Shown: positions 1-9,153, counted from the first letter of the stretch. The stretch: DNA of 25,374 nucleotides from Proteobacteria bacterium UBA6921 (GCA_002450895.1 DKAR01000005.1:1-25374), one strand, 5' to 3'. Notes: generated by a model not told the origin, from the letters alone. Made by a program: numbers and translations.

Positions 1-506
1 ACGGCGTCGTTCCAGCTCACGCACACGACGGGATGGTTTGAGGCCTGCTCAAAGTTAGGATTCTTCCAGCTGGTGCCTTCGACAAAATTCCACAAGCGGG
101 CCGGGCCCTCGAAGGTGTAACAGCCGTTGCCTTTTTCGGCGTCGGTTCTGTAATTCGTGGCCTGAACGAAGCGATCAAAATCGGCGACAGTGACTTCGTA
201 CTTGCCAACCGCAAACGGTTGGCCGATCGAAACAGGATGAACGGGCTGCTCGTCCGGGTGACCGGACTTCGTGATATCGCCCATGTTGAAGGTACCGGCA
301 CGCACCAAAACCATCTCGGGACCGGCGGCTCCACCGGTGCTCAGCGCGTCTTGGAAGCTGTACGTCGTGGCGCCACTCTTCGTGCTGGGCGACGCGCTGG
401 GCTTCTCCGCCGGGGCGGGTTGCGTTGCGGCACATCCCAACATCAGGCCAGACGTTATCGCGACGGCGAGCATCATTTTCGGTGCGGAAACGCGAATCAT
501 GTTCAT
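1..506 (-). CDS. Formylglycine-generating-enzyme (SUMF1/FGE-sulfatase) family lipoprotein, 3' end outside window
   Basis: The reading frame stays open from ATG 506 to the window edge (168 codons seen). The start has a GGAGG ribosome site 8 bases upstream (515–519). Residues 1–25 form a lipoprotein-like signal peptide ending in LGC (Cys25), followed by a Pro/Ser/Lys linker. From about residue 60 the pattern is that of the FGE-sulfatase fold: PEMVLVRAGTFNMGD, then PVHPVSIGQPFAVGKYEVT, then VVCVSWNDA. Family members include sulfatase-activating oxidases and many proteins with other or structural roles; the catalytic Cys pair would lie beyond the edge, so enzyme activity cannot be judged. It is the last visible gene of the cytochrome cluster, 54 bases after the radical SAM gene. 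A role in maturing or binding cluster products is only a guess. Confidence 0.85.
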   Translation of the reverse strand, partial: MNMIRVSAPKMMLAVAITSGLMLGCAATQPAPAEKPSASPSTKSGATTYSFQDALSTGGAAGPEMVLVRAGTFNMGDITKSGHPDEQPVHPVSIGQPFAVGKYEVTVADFDRFVQATNYRTDAEKGNGCYTFEGPARLWNFVEGTSWKNPNFEQASNHPVVCVSWNDA

Positions 507-560
507 CAGACTAGCCTCCAGGCGCGCGGGTGCGCCTCACAACGTTTTTCAATAATAGCT

Positions 561-1976
561 CTAACCGCCTGCCGAAACAGCCATTTCGGTACGCGGTAAA
601 TACATCGGCTGAAAAAATCGCATCGCGACCTCGTCGGCCAGGAATCGGCCACGCCGGGTCAACTCGATAAACTGCGAATTTTCCTCGATTAATCCGTGAC
701 TTTTGGCCCATTCCAGTTCCGGGCCAAAGTACGCGCCAACCTCGATGCCGGTGCGCTCGCGGAAGGCGGCTTTATCCACCTTCGCATTCTTTAGCGGGAG
801 GATAAAGCTGCGGCGGATTTCGTCTTCCGGGGTTCTGACCTTGCCGCGATCCACCGACACCCGGCCGCTGTCGATCAACTGGTAGTAGCGCTCCAGGCTG
901 TCGTCCCCTGCATTCAGCGCAAACACGCCACGCAGGTTGGACCACGAGGACACGCCGACGCCGGTCACATCGGTGAGGTTGCAGCACCAGTCGCGCAGGT
1001 AGTGCGACATTCCGGCGGTCGTGCGGGTGAAGCAACGCGTCTGATACTCGTGGTAGCCGGCCTGCTCGGACATCGAGATGCCGAGATATTTCATGATTCG
1101 AATGGCTTCGACTTCCGGAAACGTCTCAGTGCGCTTTTCGTAGATGCGAATAATGTTGCCGGGCCGATCCCCGTGCGCCTTGATCCGCAAGCGATACAGC
1201 TGCCAGCCGTCAATGTCGAGCGACAATGCCATCTGCAGCGAATCGATCCATTGCTCGATGGACTGGTCCGGATAACCGTAGATGAGATCGATCATGACGG
1301 AGTCGAATCCCACGGCTTTGATTTGCTCGATGGCCGCAATGATGTCCGCCCGATTGTGTACACGCCCCATGCGCCCCAGGATGCGATCGTCGAACGACTG
1401 CACGCCCATGCTCAGGCGATTCACGCCGTAAGATTTCATGATCCGCAATTTCTCGAGCCCTTCGTCACCGAGAATCGTGGTCGGTTCCGGTTCGATGGAA
1501 AATTGCGTGCATGCGCTCAGGTCGAAGTGGGTGGTGAACGCGCGCAGGAAGCGGTCCATCTGCTTGGGCGAAAGGTATGTTGGTGTTCCACCGCCGACGA
1601 GCACCGATCGCGCCGGAATGGCATCGACACCGAGCTTGGTTTTGTACAAAACCATCTCGCGTTCGAGGTAGTCGAGGTACGCGTCAACTTCTTCGGTACG
1701 ACTCTTGGTTTTTGTCACCCAATGACAAAATGTGCAGCGCGACGGGCAAAACGGAATGTGCACGTAGGCCACAGTGGGCTGGACCGGGCGTCGGGAAATA
1801 TTTTCAAACAGCGGCCCATCATCCATCGAGCCGTACATCGTCAGGGGCGGATAGCCGATGACTGGAAAAAACTTTCCATCCGGCGGCGCCAAGCCGATGC
1901 GATCGGCAATGCCAACATCCAGCTCCCGGAGTCCCTGGCGCGCCCCTTCGATCAAGTCTTTGATATTTGAATTCAC
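561..1976 (-). CDS. HemN/HemW/HutW-like radical SAM protein
   Basis: The 471-residue protein has the radical SAM 4Fe-4S motif CPSRCTFC (Cys77, Cys81, Cys84) preceded by YVHIPF, then GGGTPTYL (SAM-binding glycine stretch), SIEPEP and NRLSMGVQSF, all typical of the coproporphyrinogen oxidase-like family. After the third Cys comes His-Trp, not the extra Cys of classical HemN, so it sits nearer HemW/HutW-type proteins; genuine HemN activity is doubtful. Known relatives make haem precursors, deliver haem (HemW) or break haem down (HutW/ChuW). The start is GTG at 1976 with GAGG 8 bases upstream; it lies 14 bases after the propeller gene, so they are probably co-transcribed. Its place at the end of a cluster encoding 20 haem sites suggests a job in haem supply or handling, which is inference. 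Confidence 0.85.
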   Translation of the reverse strand: MNSNIKDLIEGARQGLRELDVGIADRIGLAPPDGKFFPVIGYPPLTMYGSMDDGPLFENISRRPVQPTVAYVHIPFCPSRCTFCHWVTKTKSRTEEVDAYLDYLEREMVLYKTKLGVDAIPARSVLVGGGTPTYLSPKQMDRFLRAFTTHFDLSACTQFSIEPEPTTILGDEGLEKLRIMKSYGVNRLSMGVQSFDDRILGRMGRVHNRADIIAAIEQIKAVGFDSVMIDLIYGYPDQSIEQWIDSLQMALSLDIDGWQLYRLRIKAHGDRPGNIIRIYEKRTETFPEVEAIRIMKYLGISMSEQAGYHEYQTRCFTRTTAGMSHYLRDWCCNLTDVTGVGVSSWSNLRGVFALNAGDDSLERYYQLIDSGRVSVDRGKVRTPEDEIRRSFILPLKNAKVDKAAFRERTGIEVGAYFGPELEWAKSHGLIEENSQFIELTRRGRFLADEVAMRFFQPMYLPRTEMAVSAGG

Positions 1977-1990
1977 GCCCGCAACCTCAA

Positions 1991-4159
1991 CTAACGAATC
2001 TCGGTAAGAACTGCAATTGCGGCAGGCCGCTTGCCCGCAGCTACGGTTCCACTGGCTGACAGCTTTCCGGAATTGCCGTCGATGGTGAACATCGACACGT
2101 CGTCAGATCCCGCATTGGCCACATAAAGATAGCGCCCGGAACCATCGACCGAAATTGCGCTCGGACGTTTCCCGGTTTTTACGCTGCCCAGCATTGCACC
2201 GATGACTGCTGTGTCAGGATCGATCGGATAGACATAGACATCTTCCGAATCTTGGTTCAACACATACATGAATCGCGCGTTCGGATGGAACGCGAGCGCC
2301 ACGGGCTTTTTGCCTGTCGCCGCCGGCTTTGCTTCGTCTGCGTCACGCAAACCAGTGGTCACTTCGTTCATCGCGAACGGCTCGACGCTGTTGGATTTGT
2401 CGTCGATTCGAAAAAGATTGCGTCCGTTCGGTTCCCACGCGATCGCCGTTATATTTTTTCCCAACGAGTAAGGGGATCCGTATTGGTCCAACTTTACGAC
2501 CATTACACCGTCGTCGTAGTACTTGAACCCTTCAACCTTGCCACCCTCTGCGTATGGAACGAAAACACCGCGATCCGCAGGTTGAATGACCAAGCCCGCG
2601 GGCTCGGCGTCGAGCGCGAAAGGCGACTTCTCGTGCAAGTCCGTCAATCCCAATTCTGCGAGCGCACCGGTCGTCGGATTGACGTCGTACACAGTCATCG
2701 TTTTTGAACCCCGATTGCTCACGTGTAGGTTGCGCCCGTTCGAATCAATCGCAATGCCAACCGGATTTTTCCCGGCCTTGAACGGCGACCCAGGAACAGC
2801 CGTCAGACTACCGTTCGTATTCACACTAAATGCGCTAACGTTGTCAGAATCCTGATTCGCCACATAGACAAAGCGCTTCAGCGGGTCAATGGCAATACCG
2901 ATGGGGCGCGAACCCGTCGAAACAGTTCCGACTGATGTGAGCGCACCCGACTGCAGGTCGACCACGAATGCGGAAACGCTGTTGTCACCTTCGTTCACGA
3001 CATAAGTGAAGCGCGGCTGGTACTCCACGGCGCGTTGATCTGTGACAAACGCCATTGAGCGCGGACCGATTCGAGCCATGGTTGTTTCCTGAACGTTCAG
3101 CGTGCCGCTGGTCGGGTCAACTTCATATCGCGTAATGCTGTGCGAATCGTAATTTGTGACGTAGGCGTTCTTGCCTTGCGGATCGAGCTCCACCTGCACG
3201 GGCAGCCCACCCTTGCTGGCAAATGGCGAATGTGGCACCGGGGTCAATTCACCCGTGTCCGCGTTGACGGAAAAGCCCAGTGTTCCACCAAACCAGTTGG
3301 CGACGTACAAGAAGCGGCCGCCCGGAGCCATGCCCAGTCCAAACGGATAAACGCCCTCTGCTAACGGAAGGCGTTTCTTCTTTGTCAGCGAGCCTGACCG
3401 CGCATCAACTTCAAAGATGGAAATGTCACGATCATTCCAATTCGAGAGATACAGAAACTTCCCGTTTGGATGAATACGCATGTACTGTGGTGCGTCGCCT
3501 GCCAGAATTGGCGACCCCGGGACGGGATTCAGTTTTCCGCTCTTCGCATCGATCTGATACCCATTGATCACGTCATGGTTAATGCTTGCCATGTAAACGA
3601 ACTTGCCGCTCGGATGCATCGCCACGGATCGGGGCAATTCGCCGCCCGGATAGGGCGATCCCGGAACGTTCGTCAAAGCACCGGTTTTTTGATCGATTGC
3701 CATCGCAGCGATGTTGTTCGAGTTTCGCCCTGCAATAAAAAGATACTTTCCATCCGGATCGGTCACAGCCCAGAACGGCGACACCTGCTTGGAGTCAAAC
3801 GGCGAGCCCTTGATTGGCGTGAGCCGTCCATTGACAGGATTGATGTCATAGACAGACACCTTCATTCCGGTCTGCTCTGCGACGAACGCGAACTTGCCGG
3901 AAGGATGAATCACAATGCAGGATGGAAACCGTCCGGTTTCGACCCAGCCGTTATGCCTTAGCTGTCCGGTGGCCCCATCAACCACAAACTGCGAGATCGA
4001 CGCGTCGTAGGCGTTAACGGCGTAGGCGAATCGAGTTACCGGTGCTGCAACCGCGTTAGTACTTCCGCAAAGAAGATAGAACGCCACGCCGGCGACGACG
4101 GCGTACAGCATTGCTGTAACACTCTGAGCGCAACATCGATAACTTTGGAAGGGGCGCAT
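1991..4159 (-). CDS. Secreted double beta-propeller protein (lactonase/YVTN-type repeats)
   Basis: About 722 residues, starting at ATG 4159. The open frame extends upstream only to a TTG at 4213, with no good ribosome site; ATG 4111 is another option. Residues 1–39 read as a signal peptide (Arg-rich start, hydrophobic VVAGVAFYLL, then AVAAP). The rest is a run of blades of the form HPSGKFVYxAN...IxxYxxxxxxGxLxPVPGSPF, the lactonase / YVTN beta-propeller pattern. There are enough blades for two propellers, with a break near YQPRFTYVVN where the second begins. No haem motif is present. Such proteins are often periplasmic or extracellular; some are lactonases, but most have no known enzyme role. 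It starts 69 bases after the 11-heme cytochrome and is likely co-transcribed, so a scaffold or partner for that cytochrome is plausible. Confidence 0.85.
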   Translation of the reverse strand: MRPFQSYRCCAQSVTAMLYAVVAGVAFYLLCGSTNAVAAPVTRFAYAVNAYDASISQFVVDGATGQLRHNGWVETGRFPSCIVIHPSGKFAFVAEQTGMKVSVYDINPVNGRLTPIKGSPFDSKQVSPFWAVTDPDGKYLFIAGRNSNNIAAMAIDQKTGALTNVPGSPYPGGELPRSVAMHPSGKFVYMASINHDVINGYQIDAKSGKLNPVPGSPILAGDAPQYMRIHPNGKFLYLSNWNDRDISIFEVDARSGSLTKKKRLPLAEGVYPFGLGMAPGGRFLYVANWFGGTLGFSVNADTGELTPVPHSPFASKGGLPVQVELDPQGKNAYVTNYDSHSITRYEVDPTSGTLNVQETTMARIGPRSMAFVTDQRAVEYQPRFTYVVNEGDNSVSAFVVDLQSGALTSVGTVSTGSRPIGIAIDPLKRFVYVANQDSDNVSAFSVNTNGSLTAVPGSPFKAGKNPVGIAIDSNGRNLHVSNRGSKTMTVYDVNPTTGALAELGLTDLHEKSPFALDAEPAGLVIQPADRGVFVPYAEGGKVEGFKYYDDGVMVVKLDQYGSPYSLGKNITAIAWEPNGRNLFRIDDKSNSVEPFAMNEVTTGLRDADEAKPAATGKKPVALAFHPNARFMYVLNQDSEDVYVYPIDPDTAVIGAMLGSVKTGKRPSAISVDGSGRYLYVANAGSDDVSMFTIDGNSGKLSASGTVAAGKRPAAIAVLTEIR

Positions 4160-4228
4160 GGATCGACGAGTGATAGCCTGCGATGTAGATGCGCGACACA
4201 CTGGGTGAACCAAAGCATCGCACCGAAC

Positions 4229-6868
4229 TTACGGCGCGTTAATGCATGCCTCGGTACTCATGGCCATCCAGTTCACGCCGGTCGCGCCGTTTCCGGGTGC
4301 GCCTGCTGAACCGCAATTTGACGGACTCCAGTTTCCACTGGTCGCGAAGCTCGCGACCTTGAGCGTCGCACCGTTGTAGTACGGACCGAGATACTGGCGG
4401 TTGGTGGTGTTGTTGCGAATCTGCGTACCAGCCGAGTAGCCCGGAATTTCTGGGCCGACATCGTTCAAATTATTCAGGAACACCTTGTTCTTCCAGCCGT
4501 GCGGAATCGCGATGTGGCAGAGATTGCAACGGAAGTTGGTCACTGCACCGGCGTGGAAGATGTGCAGATTCTGAGGCGTCGCCGGCATACACATCATGCC
4601 GCCCATACCGCCACCACCCATGCCACCGCCACCCATGCCGCCGCCACCCATACCGCCGCCACCGCCGCCCATCATGCAGCCCATGCCGCCGCCGAGCGCG
4701 AAACCACTGTTCTGCGCCGCGCCCGCGGAGTTGGCGTACTGGTCGTACTGGTGACATTTGAAACACAGGTGCGTGGGCTGTCCGACGCCAGTGCCATTTG
4801 CGGGAGAGCCGCTCCATGGGCCTTTCAGAATGAAGATGTTGGATGAACCATGCGGGCCCCAGACGTTTCCGTTTTCTCCGCCCGGCGGTATCGCGGTTCC
4901 CGCGTCAGTATTGCTCCCGTGACAATCGGTGCAGTACATCGTTTGTGTACCGACCGCGACGTTCCACGGCGGAATCCAATTATTCGCATCGGCATTACGG
5001 ACTGCTGGCGTTCGGCCCGTATTGTTCACGACCGGGTGCCATGAGCGGTGATTGTTTGTCGCGAAGGCACCAGCTGCACCACTGCTTGGCTTCGTGCCCT
5101 CACCCTGATGACTTGCTGGCGAGTTGTACTCGTTCGCCTGATTGGTGTACTGCGTCAACGAGTTTGTACCGGACGGAGTTGAAGCCCCCAACATCGGAGG
5201 ATTCGCACCATACGCGTAGTTCGAGTGACATTTGAAACAGAGTTGATATTCGCGCGTGAGGTAGGGCTGACCCACATCGGTCGGCGCATTAATCGCCGGA
5301 TTCCCGCGCTTCACCGTAAAAGTAATATTCGCGACCGGTGGCGCCTGAAAATCTGTCGACGCCCACGTCGGCTGAACGCCCCAGATACCCTTCAACACAC
5401 CTGAAGCAATATTGGTATGCGCGACGCCCGCCTGGTGCGTATGGGTCGGACCCGGATCCGGGTTGGCGGAATTCGCGTTGAACTGGCGATTCTTGATAAC
5501 GCGATGAGGGTTGTGACAGTCGGTACATTCGACGTGACGGACCGCCAATTTCGCCGGGGATTCCATGAAATCGGCACCGGCCTTGGTTACGCCGGGCGCG
5601 TCGCCGATGTTGTGCGGTTCAACGGTGACGCTGCCGGGGGGGTTGCCCTGCCGATTGGTCGTAATCGGCATTTTGGTTGCGCCAGTAACGAAGTCTGTCT
5701 TGGTGTTGGGTACTTCAAAGTTCGCCGTTCCCTGGCCCACGAGTGTTCCAGAGTCGGGCCCATGGCACGCGAAGCAGCCTTCTTCAATCGCTGAATTTCC
5801 ACCCTGCTTAATCTGCAGACCGGAAGAACTGGTTTTGGTCGGACCATCGGTCGCTTCACGGAACAATCGACGCGCGCCTTGCACAGTGTGCGGGTCATGA
5901 CACGCGAGACATGCGGCTTGCCAGACTTGTGTACCGCGGGGGAATTCGCGCGTGTCGGCGGCGGGGTTTGTAAATTGCTCGTTTGCCACCAAGTTATTGG
6001 CGTGCGCAGATCCAACCCAACCCGCTTTGTCATGACACGCAAGACAAATGATGTCTTGCGCAGGATTGAATGTTGTTCCTGTTGGCGGCGCAATCTGGAA
6101 ACGTTCTGCCCGAAGGAATTTCACATTCTCCGGACGCGTATTGTCGCGGATATGCGGGTCATGGCAGGTATTACACTGCACCATCCCCTGATTGCTGCCA
6201 TTGTTCTCCAGCGGCAGGAGTGGCTTCACGCCGCGCGCACGGATCTTTACGTATTGGGATGTCGACGGATCACGCATCTCACCGTCTTTTTGGACGAGGT
6301 TCGTGTCGAGCACGATCGAGATCGGGTGGTCATTTGTGAGATCGGTTCCGATGCGGCGTGTAAAACCCGTGGTTGCGCCCTCACCCTCAGCCATCGTTCC
6401 ACCGGTAGACGTCCCCGTCATGGCGATTTCTGCCGTGGTGGGATTCTGGTCCGTCATCCTTCCGTTGAGTACGTTGACCGCACCGATTGCGAGCGTGCCG
6501 TCGTGGCAGGACAGGCACAACTTGGAAATACCCGTGGGCTGCGGCAGTGCAATGTCAGGACCGGTTGAGTCAATCGATCCGGAACGATAGGTGTTATACG
6601 TTGCAGTTGAGAGCTTGCGATTCCAAAGCGGCGCCGGCATCGGCTCTGCCATGTGCGGCGTATGACAGAAAACGCAGATTTGCCGTTCGCTCGTTGCAGA
6701 CACGACGCGGCTCTGGCCACCCGGCAGGTTGGGTGAGATCGTCGCCGAAAAATTGTGTTTGGTATTGCGAATATCCGCAATGCGGGCTGCGAATGAAGGG
6801 GCTGTCGCCGCCAGGAACACCCCAGTGAGCAATATGACGGCTAGGCGGTTCAACGTCTTCGTCCCCAT
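4229..6868 (-). CDS. Undecaheme (11-heme) c-type cytochrome with Gly/Met-repeat insertion
   Basis: The 879-residue exported protein has a signal peptide at residues 1–28 (ending APSFAA). Eleven CxxCH sites start near residues 65, 118, 232, 275, 320, 365, 448, 544, 646, 702 and 781. The first pair, CVFCHTPH...APLWNR...CLSCHDGT, is the 'doubled CxxCH' module seen in many multiheme cytochromes. Between haems 10 and 11 (about residues 726–761) lies a low-complexity MGGGG repeat rich in Met, unusual for a cytochrome. There is no lipobox and no C-terminal anchor, so it is soluble periplasmic or surface-exported. The start is ATG 6868 with a GAGGAG just upstream; an upstream TTG at 6904 is less likely. 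It lies after the NHL pair and before the double propeller. The inferred role is the large electron-transfer component of the conduit. Confidence 0.93.
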   Translation of the reverse strand: MGTKTLNRLAVILLTGVFLAATAPSFAARIADIRNTKHNFSATISPNLPGGQSRVVSATSERQICVFCHTPHMAEPMPAPLWNRKLSTATYNTYRSGSIDSTGPDIALPQPTGISKLCLSCHDGTLAIGAVNVLNGRMTDQNPTTAEIAMTGTSTGGTMAEGEGATTGFTRRIGTDLTNDHPISIVLDTNLVQKDGEMRDPSTSQYVKIRARGVKPLLPLENNGSNQGMVQCNTCHDPHIRDNTRPENVKFLRAERFQIAPPTGTTFNPAQDIICLACHDKAGWVGSAHANNLVANEQFTNPAADTREFPRGTQVWQAACLACHDPHTVQGARRLFREATDGPTKTSSSGLQIKQGGNSAIEEGCFACHGPDSGTLVGQGTANFEVPNTKTDFVTGATKMPITTNRQGNPPGSVTVEPHNIGDAPGVTKAGADFMESPAKLAVRHVECTDCHNPHRVIKNRQFNANSANPDPGPTHTHQAGVAHTNIASGVLKGIWGVQPTWASTDFQAPPVANITFTVKRGNPAINAPTDVGQPYLTREYQLCFKCHSNYAYGANPPMLGASTPSGTNSLTQYTNQANEYNSPASHQGEGTKPSSGAAGAFATNNHRSWHPVVNNTGRTPAVRNADANNWIPPWNVAVGTQTMYCTDCHGSNTDAGTAIPPGGENGNVWGPHGSSNIFILKGPWSGSPANGTGVGQPTHLCFKCHQYDQYANSAGAAQNSGFALGGGMGCMMGGGGGGMGGGGMGGGGMGGGGMGGMMCMPATPQNLHIFHAGAVTNFRCNLCHIAIPHGWKNKVFLNNLNDVGPEIPGYSAGTQIRNNTTNRQYLGPYYNGATLKVASFATSGNWSPSNCGSAGAPGNGATGVNWMAMSTEACINAP
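4604..4663 (-). repeat. Four tandem 15-bp units encoding the MGGGG repeat
   Basis: Four consecutive 15-base units of the form CATRCCRCCRCCACC (plus strand) start at 4604, 4619, 4634 and 4649. Partial units continue to about 4693. On the minus strand they encode Gly-Gly-Gly-Gly-Met steps inside the 11-heme cytochrome. In-frame 15-base units can expand or contract by slippage without breaking the gene, so length may vary among strains. Confidence 0.9.
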
Positions 6869-6894
6869 AGACTCCTCATGGCGCGCGTTACAGC

Positions 6895-6924
6895 AACATA
6901 GCAATAGGACCGCAGTCCTGTCGA
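6895..6924 (-). promoter_or_regulatory. Candidate sigma-70 promoter for the 11-heme cytochrome, with internal inverted repeat
   Basis: On the minus strand, TCGACA (6919–6924) and TATGTT (6895–6900) are 18 bases apart, with an extended TGC before the −10. This would start transcription about 20 bases before ATG 6868. The spacer contains the inverted repeat AGGAC-N4-GTCCT (6906–6919), which could be an operator. Motif match only; no transcription data. Confidence 0.35.
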
Positions 6925-7012
6925 CGAATTCGCGTCGTGTGGTTGCGGGGGGTCTTGCGGTAAGTGAACCGCTGCAGCCTCCGCATCCTTCGAAGTCATT
7001 GTACTTATTGGG

Positions 7013-8068
7013 TTAATTCTTTGCGTGCAAGTATTCAAAGATCACGACGCGACCATTAAACATATCGGCGACATACACGCGATCTTTCGAGTCAGTCCAG
7101 ACTCCGGAGGGCAGGTAAAACTGTCCCACTTCATTGCCCGTGCCCCCGATCGGCAACAGGAGCTGCCCATCGCTCGAATATACTAGCAAATGATCGTAAT
7201 ACGATTCCACAACGTAGATGTTGCCTTCGCTGTCCGTCGCTACACCCTTTGGCCTCGGTAAATCACCGACATACAGGCCGCGGCGCCCGAATACGAACTG
7301 GTACTGGCCATCAGCGCTGAGCACTTGGACACGCGAGTTGAGGGTGTCGGTGACATACAGGTTGTTGTTAGCAAAGCTAATATACGTCGGGAAGTTAAAC
7401 TCCCCGATACCTTCGCCACGCTGCCCAATCACTTCCAGTAGCTTGCCGCTTTCGTTAAAGACCTTGATGTTGTGGGCATGGGTGTCCGACACGTAAACCT
7501 TGCCAGATTTAGGGTCTCTGGCAATGCCGGTGGGTCGTTTGAGCAGGCCTTCGCCAAAACTTCCGATGGACTCACCGGTAGCACGAATTCGATAAACCGC
7601 GGCTAGGTCGGAATCCACCACCAGGATGTCACCATTGGGCATCAGCGTGATTCCCACCGGGGACTGGAACGCGCGTGACTTGGCCGCGTGGTCCCAAAGC
7701 AAGATTTCTCCCTTGGGCTCGTCAAAGACAAACACAGCCTGGCGACTGACGTCAGTAACGTAAATTCGGCCTCGAGATTCGTCTACGACGCCCATCTGGG
7801 GACGCTGCAGCACGATGCGCTCCCGGCCTTCGCCCTCAAGTCCGGTGAGCCAGGTGCGCACTTTGGTAAAGAACGTCTGCTTTTCTTCGCGAATGATATT
7901 TTCGTCACCCGTGAGTTCGCCAACGTAGCGGTAGCGAGCAGCGTCCGGCGGCTGCGGCCAAATCGGCCGTTCACCTGTGGTTTCGTAGCGAAGGAAGCCA
8001 CGCGTCTCGCCGCATGCCGTTGTCAAACCGACAAGGATGCACAGAATGAGTAGGCGCGACGTTGTCAT
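7013..8068 (-). CDS. NHL-repeat beta-propeller lipoprotein (second of pair)
   Basis: 351 residues. The start ATG 8068 overlaps the previous gene's TGA as ATGA, indicating coupled translation. Residues 1–19 are a lipoprotein signal ending LTTAC (Cys19). The body is a series of NHL blades: RPTGIARDPKSGKVYVSDT, FPTYISFANNNLYVTDTLNSRVQV, RPKGVATDSEGNIYVVES, LPSGVWTDSKDRVYVADMFNGRVVIF, enough for a six-bladed propeller. NHL propellers usually bind proteins or ligands and are not enzymes. NHL proteins often sit beside multiheme cytochrome genes in metal-reducing bacteria. Here it follows a related NHL lipoprotein and precedes the 11-heme cytochrome, so an adaptor tethering cytochromes to a membrane is a reasonable inference. 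Confidence 0.88.
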   Translation of the reverse strand: MTTSRLLILCILVGLTTACGETRGFLRYETTGERPIWPQPPDAARYRYVGELTGDENIIREEKQTFFTKVRTWLTGLEGEGRERIVLQRPQMGVVDESRGRIYVTDVSRQAVFVFDEPKGEILLWDHAAKSRAFQSPVGITLMPNGDILVVDSDLAAVYRIRATGESIGSFGEGLLKRPTGIARDPKSGKVYVSDTHAHNIKVFNESGKLLEVIGQRGEGIGEFNFPTYISFANNNLYVTDTLNSRVQVLSADGQYQFVFGRRGLYVGDLPRPKGVATDSEGNIYVVESYYDHLLVYSSDGQLLLPIGGTGNEVGQFYLPSGVWTDSKDRVYVADMFNGRVVIFEYLHAKN

Positions 8069-9153
8069 TCGGATGGCTGGGGAATGGGTGCAGGAGCTGA
8101 ATCTGTGTCGGTGATTACCTTGAACACTTGAACGCGACGATTGCCGCTGTCTGCGACGTAGAGCAGTCCAGCGTCAGAAAGCCACATGTCTGTTATTTCT
8201 TTGAATCGCCCCGGCGCGGACCCGCGACCTCCAACGACCGCGACCAGGTGGATGTCGTCGAAAATCTTGATCGAGTTGTCGTTGCGATCACTAACATAGA
8301 TCCGACGTTTTGGGTCGATCACGACGGACGTGGGCCAGATCAACTCGCCCTGCCCCATGGAAAACCGGAATGCGCCGTTTGAAAGCTCGAGTTCCTGCAA
8401 TGGGAGTTCGATGCGATCGGTCACGTATAAGCTGGTTTTCTCTTTGGCAATTGATGTTATCGCACGAAATTTACCGGGCCCCTTGCCACGCCCGCCAAGG
8501 GCGTAGAGGGCCTGACCATACTCGCTGAAGACGATGATGTGGCTGTAACTTCCGTCGGCCACATAAACCTGTCCGCGCTCTTCATCTACTGCAACATCGA
8601 CGGGACGCGAGAGATTGGCGATATCGGTAAACCGCCGAACAAAATGGCCCTCTCCGTCGAAATATAAAACCTGCTTCCCGGTTGGGTCACAGATGTAGAA
8701 GCTGAGATCGGATTTGACATACAGGCCCATCGGATCACCCAAAAGTTGGGCGCCCGACTGGCCCAGGGCACTGATGGTCTTCTTGGTTATGTCGTAGCGA
8801 TATACCGTCTTGTCGCCCGCATCGACGACGTAAAGCTGATCGCGCACTCCGCCGACAGCCACCGGCTTGATAAAGGAAATGGTATTTCCTGAACCAACGA
8901 TGATTCGGGCAAATTCGCTGGCAATCCCCGACATCGGCTGCGTACCACCGATGAGCGGATCCGTAACTTCGAGAATATCCGGATCGCCCGGGCGGGTGTA
9001 GCGAACCGCCGGGACAGGCCGGGGCGCCTGCTTCGACTCTTCCGTTGTAACTGCGGATTTCAGCTCGGCAACGCTACACGCGGCAAGCGTAAAACAGAAC
9101 GCTGCGATGCAGCCTAACGCAACCCGACGCTGTCGCGCGAGACGCTGTGACAT
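8065..9153 (-). CDS. NHL-repeat beta-propeller lipoprotein (first of pair)
   Basis: 362 residues from ATG 9153, chosen because GGAG lies 8 bases upstream and because it gives a clean lipoprotein signal (Arg-rich start, then TLAAC, Cys26). Upstream TTG/ATG codons at 9204 and 9195 add a poor N-terminus. This start lies inside the end of the triheme gene, a 40-base overlap in another frame. NHL blades include RPVDVAVDEERGQVYVADGSYSHIIVF, WPTSVVIDPKRRIYVSDRNDNSIKIF and ITDMWLSDAGLLYVADSGNRRVQVF. It has the same architecture as the next gene but clearly different sequence, so the pair is an old duplication or two independent recruits. Probably membrane-tethered, in the same transcript as the cytochromes. 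Confidence 0.88.
   Translation of the reverse strand: MSQRLARQRRVALGCIAAFCFTLAACSVAELKSAVTTEESKQAPRPVPAVRYTRPGDPDILEVTDPLIGGTQPMSGIASEFARIIVGSGNTISFIKPVAVGGVRDQLYVVDAGDKTVYRYDITKKTISALGQSGAQLLGDPMGLYVKSDLSFYICDPTGKQVLYFDGEGHFVRRFTDIANLSRPVDVAVDEERGQVYVADGSYSHIIVFSEYGQALYALGGRGKGPGKFRAITSIAKEKTSLYVTDRIELPLQELELSNGAFRFSMGQGELIWPTSVVIDPKRRIYVSDRNDNSIKIFDDIHLVAVVGGRGSAPGRFKEITDMWLSDAGLLYVADSGNRRVQVFKVITDTDSAPAPIPQPSE

Noticed and set aside
1002..1970. 322-codon plus-strand open frame opposite the radical SAM gene
   Set aside because: It is antisense to a gene with clear family motifs and its translation shows no domain; it arises from the codon bias of the opposite strand.
4586..4693. Tandem repeats as a possible CRISPR or intergenic satellite
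   Set aside because: Units are 15 bases without spacers, stay in frame and encode MGGGG within a cytochrome.
5879..6568. 229-codon plus-strand open frame opposite the 11-heme cytochrome
   Set aside because: The minus strand contains regularly spaced CxxCH motifs; the plus-strand translation is arginine-rich shadow sequence.
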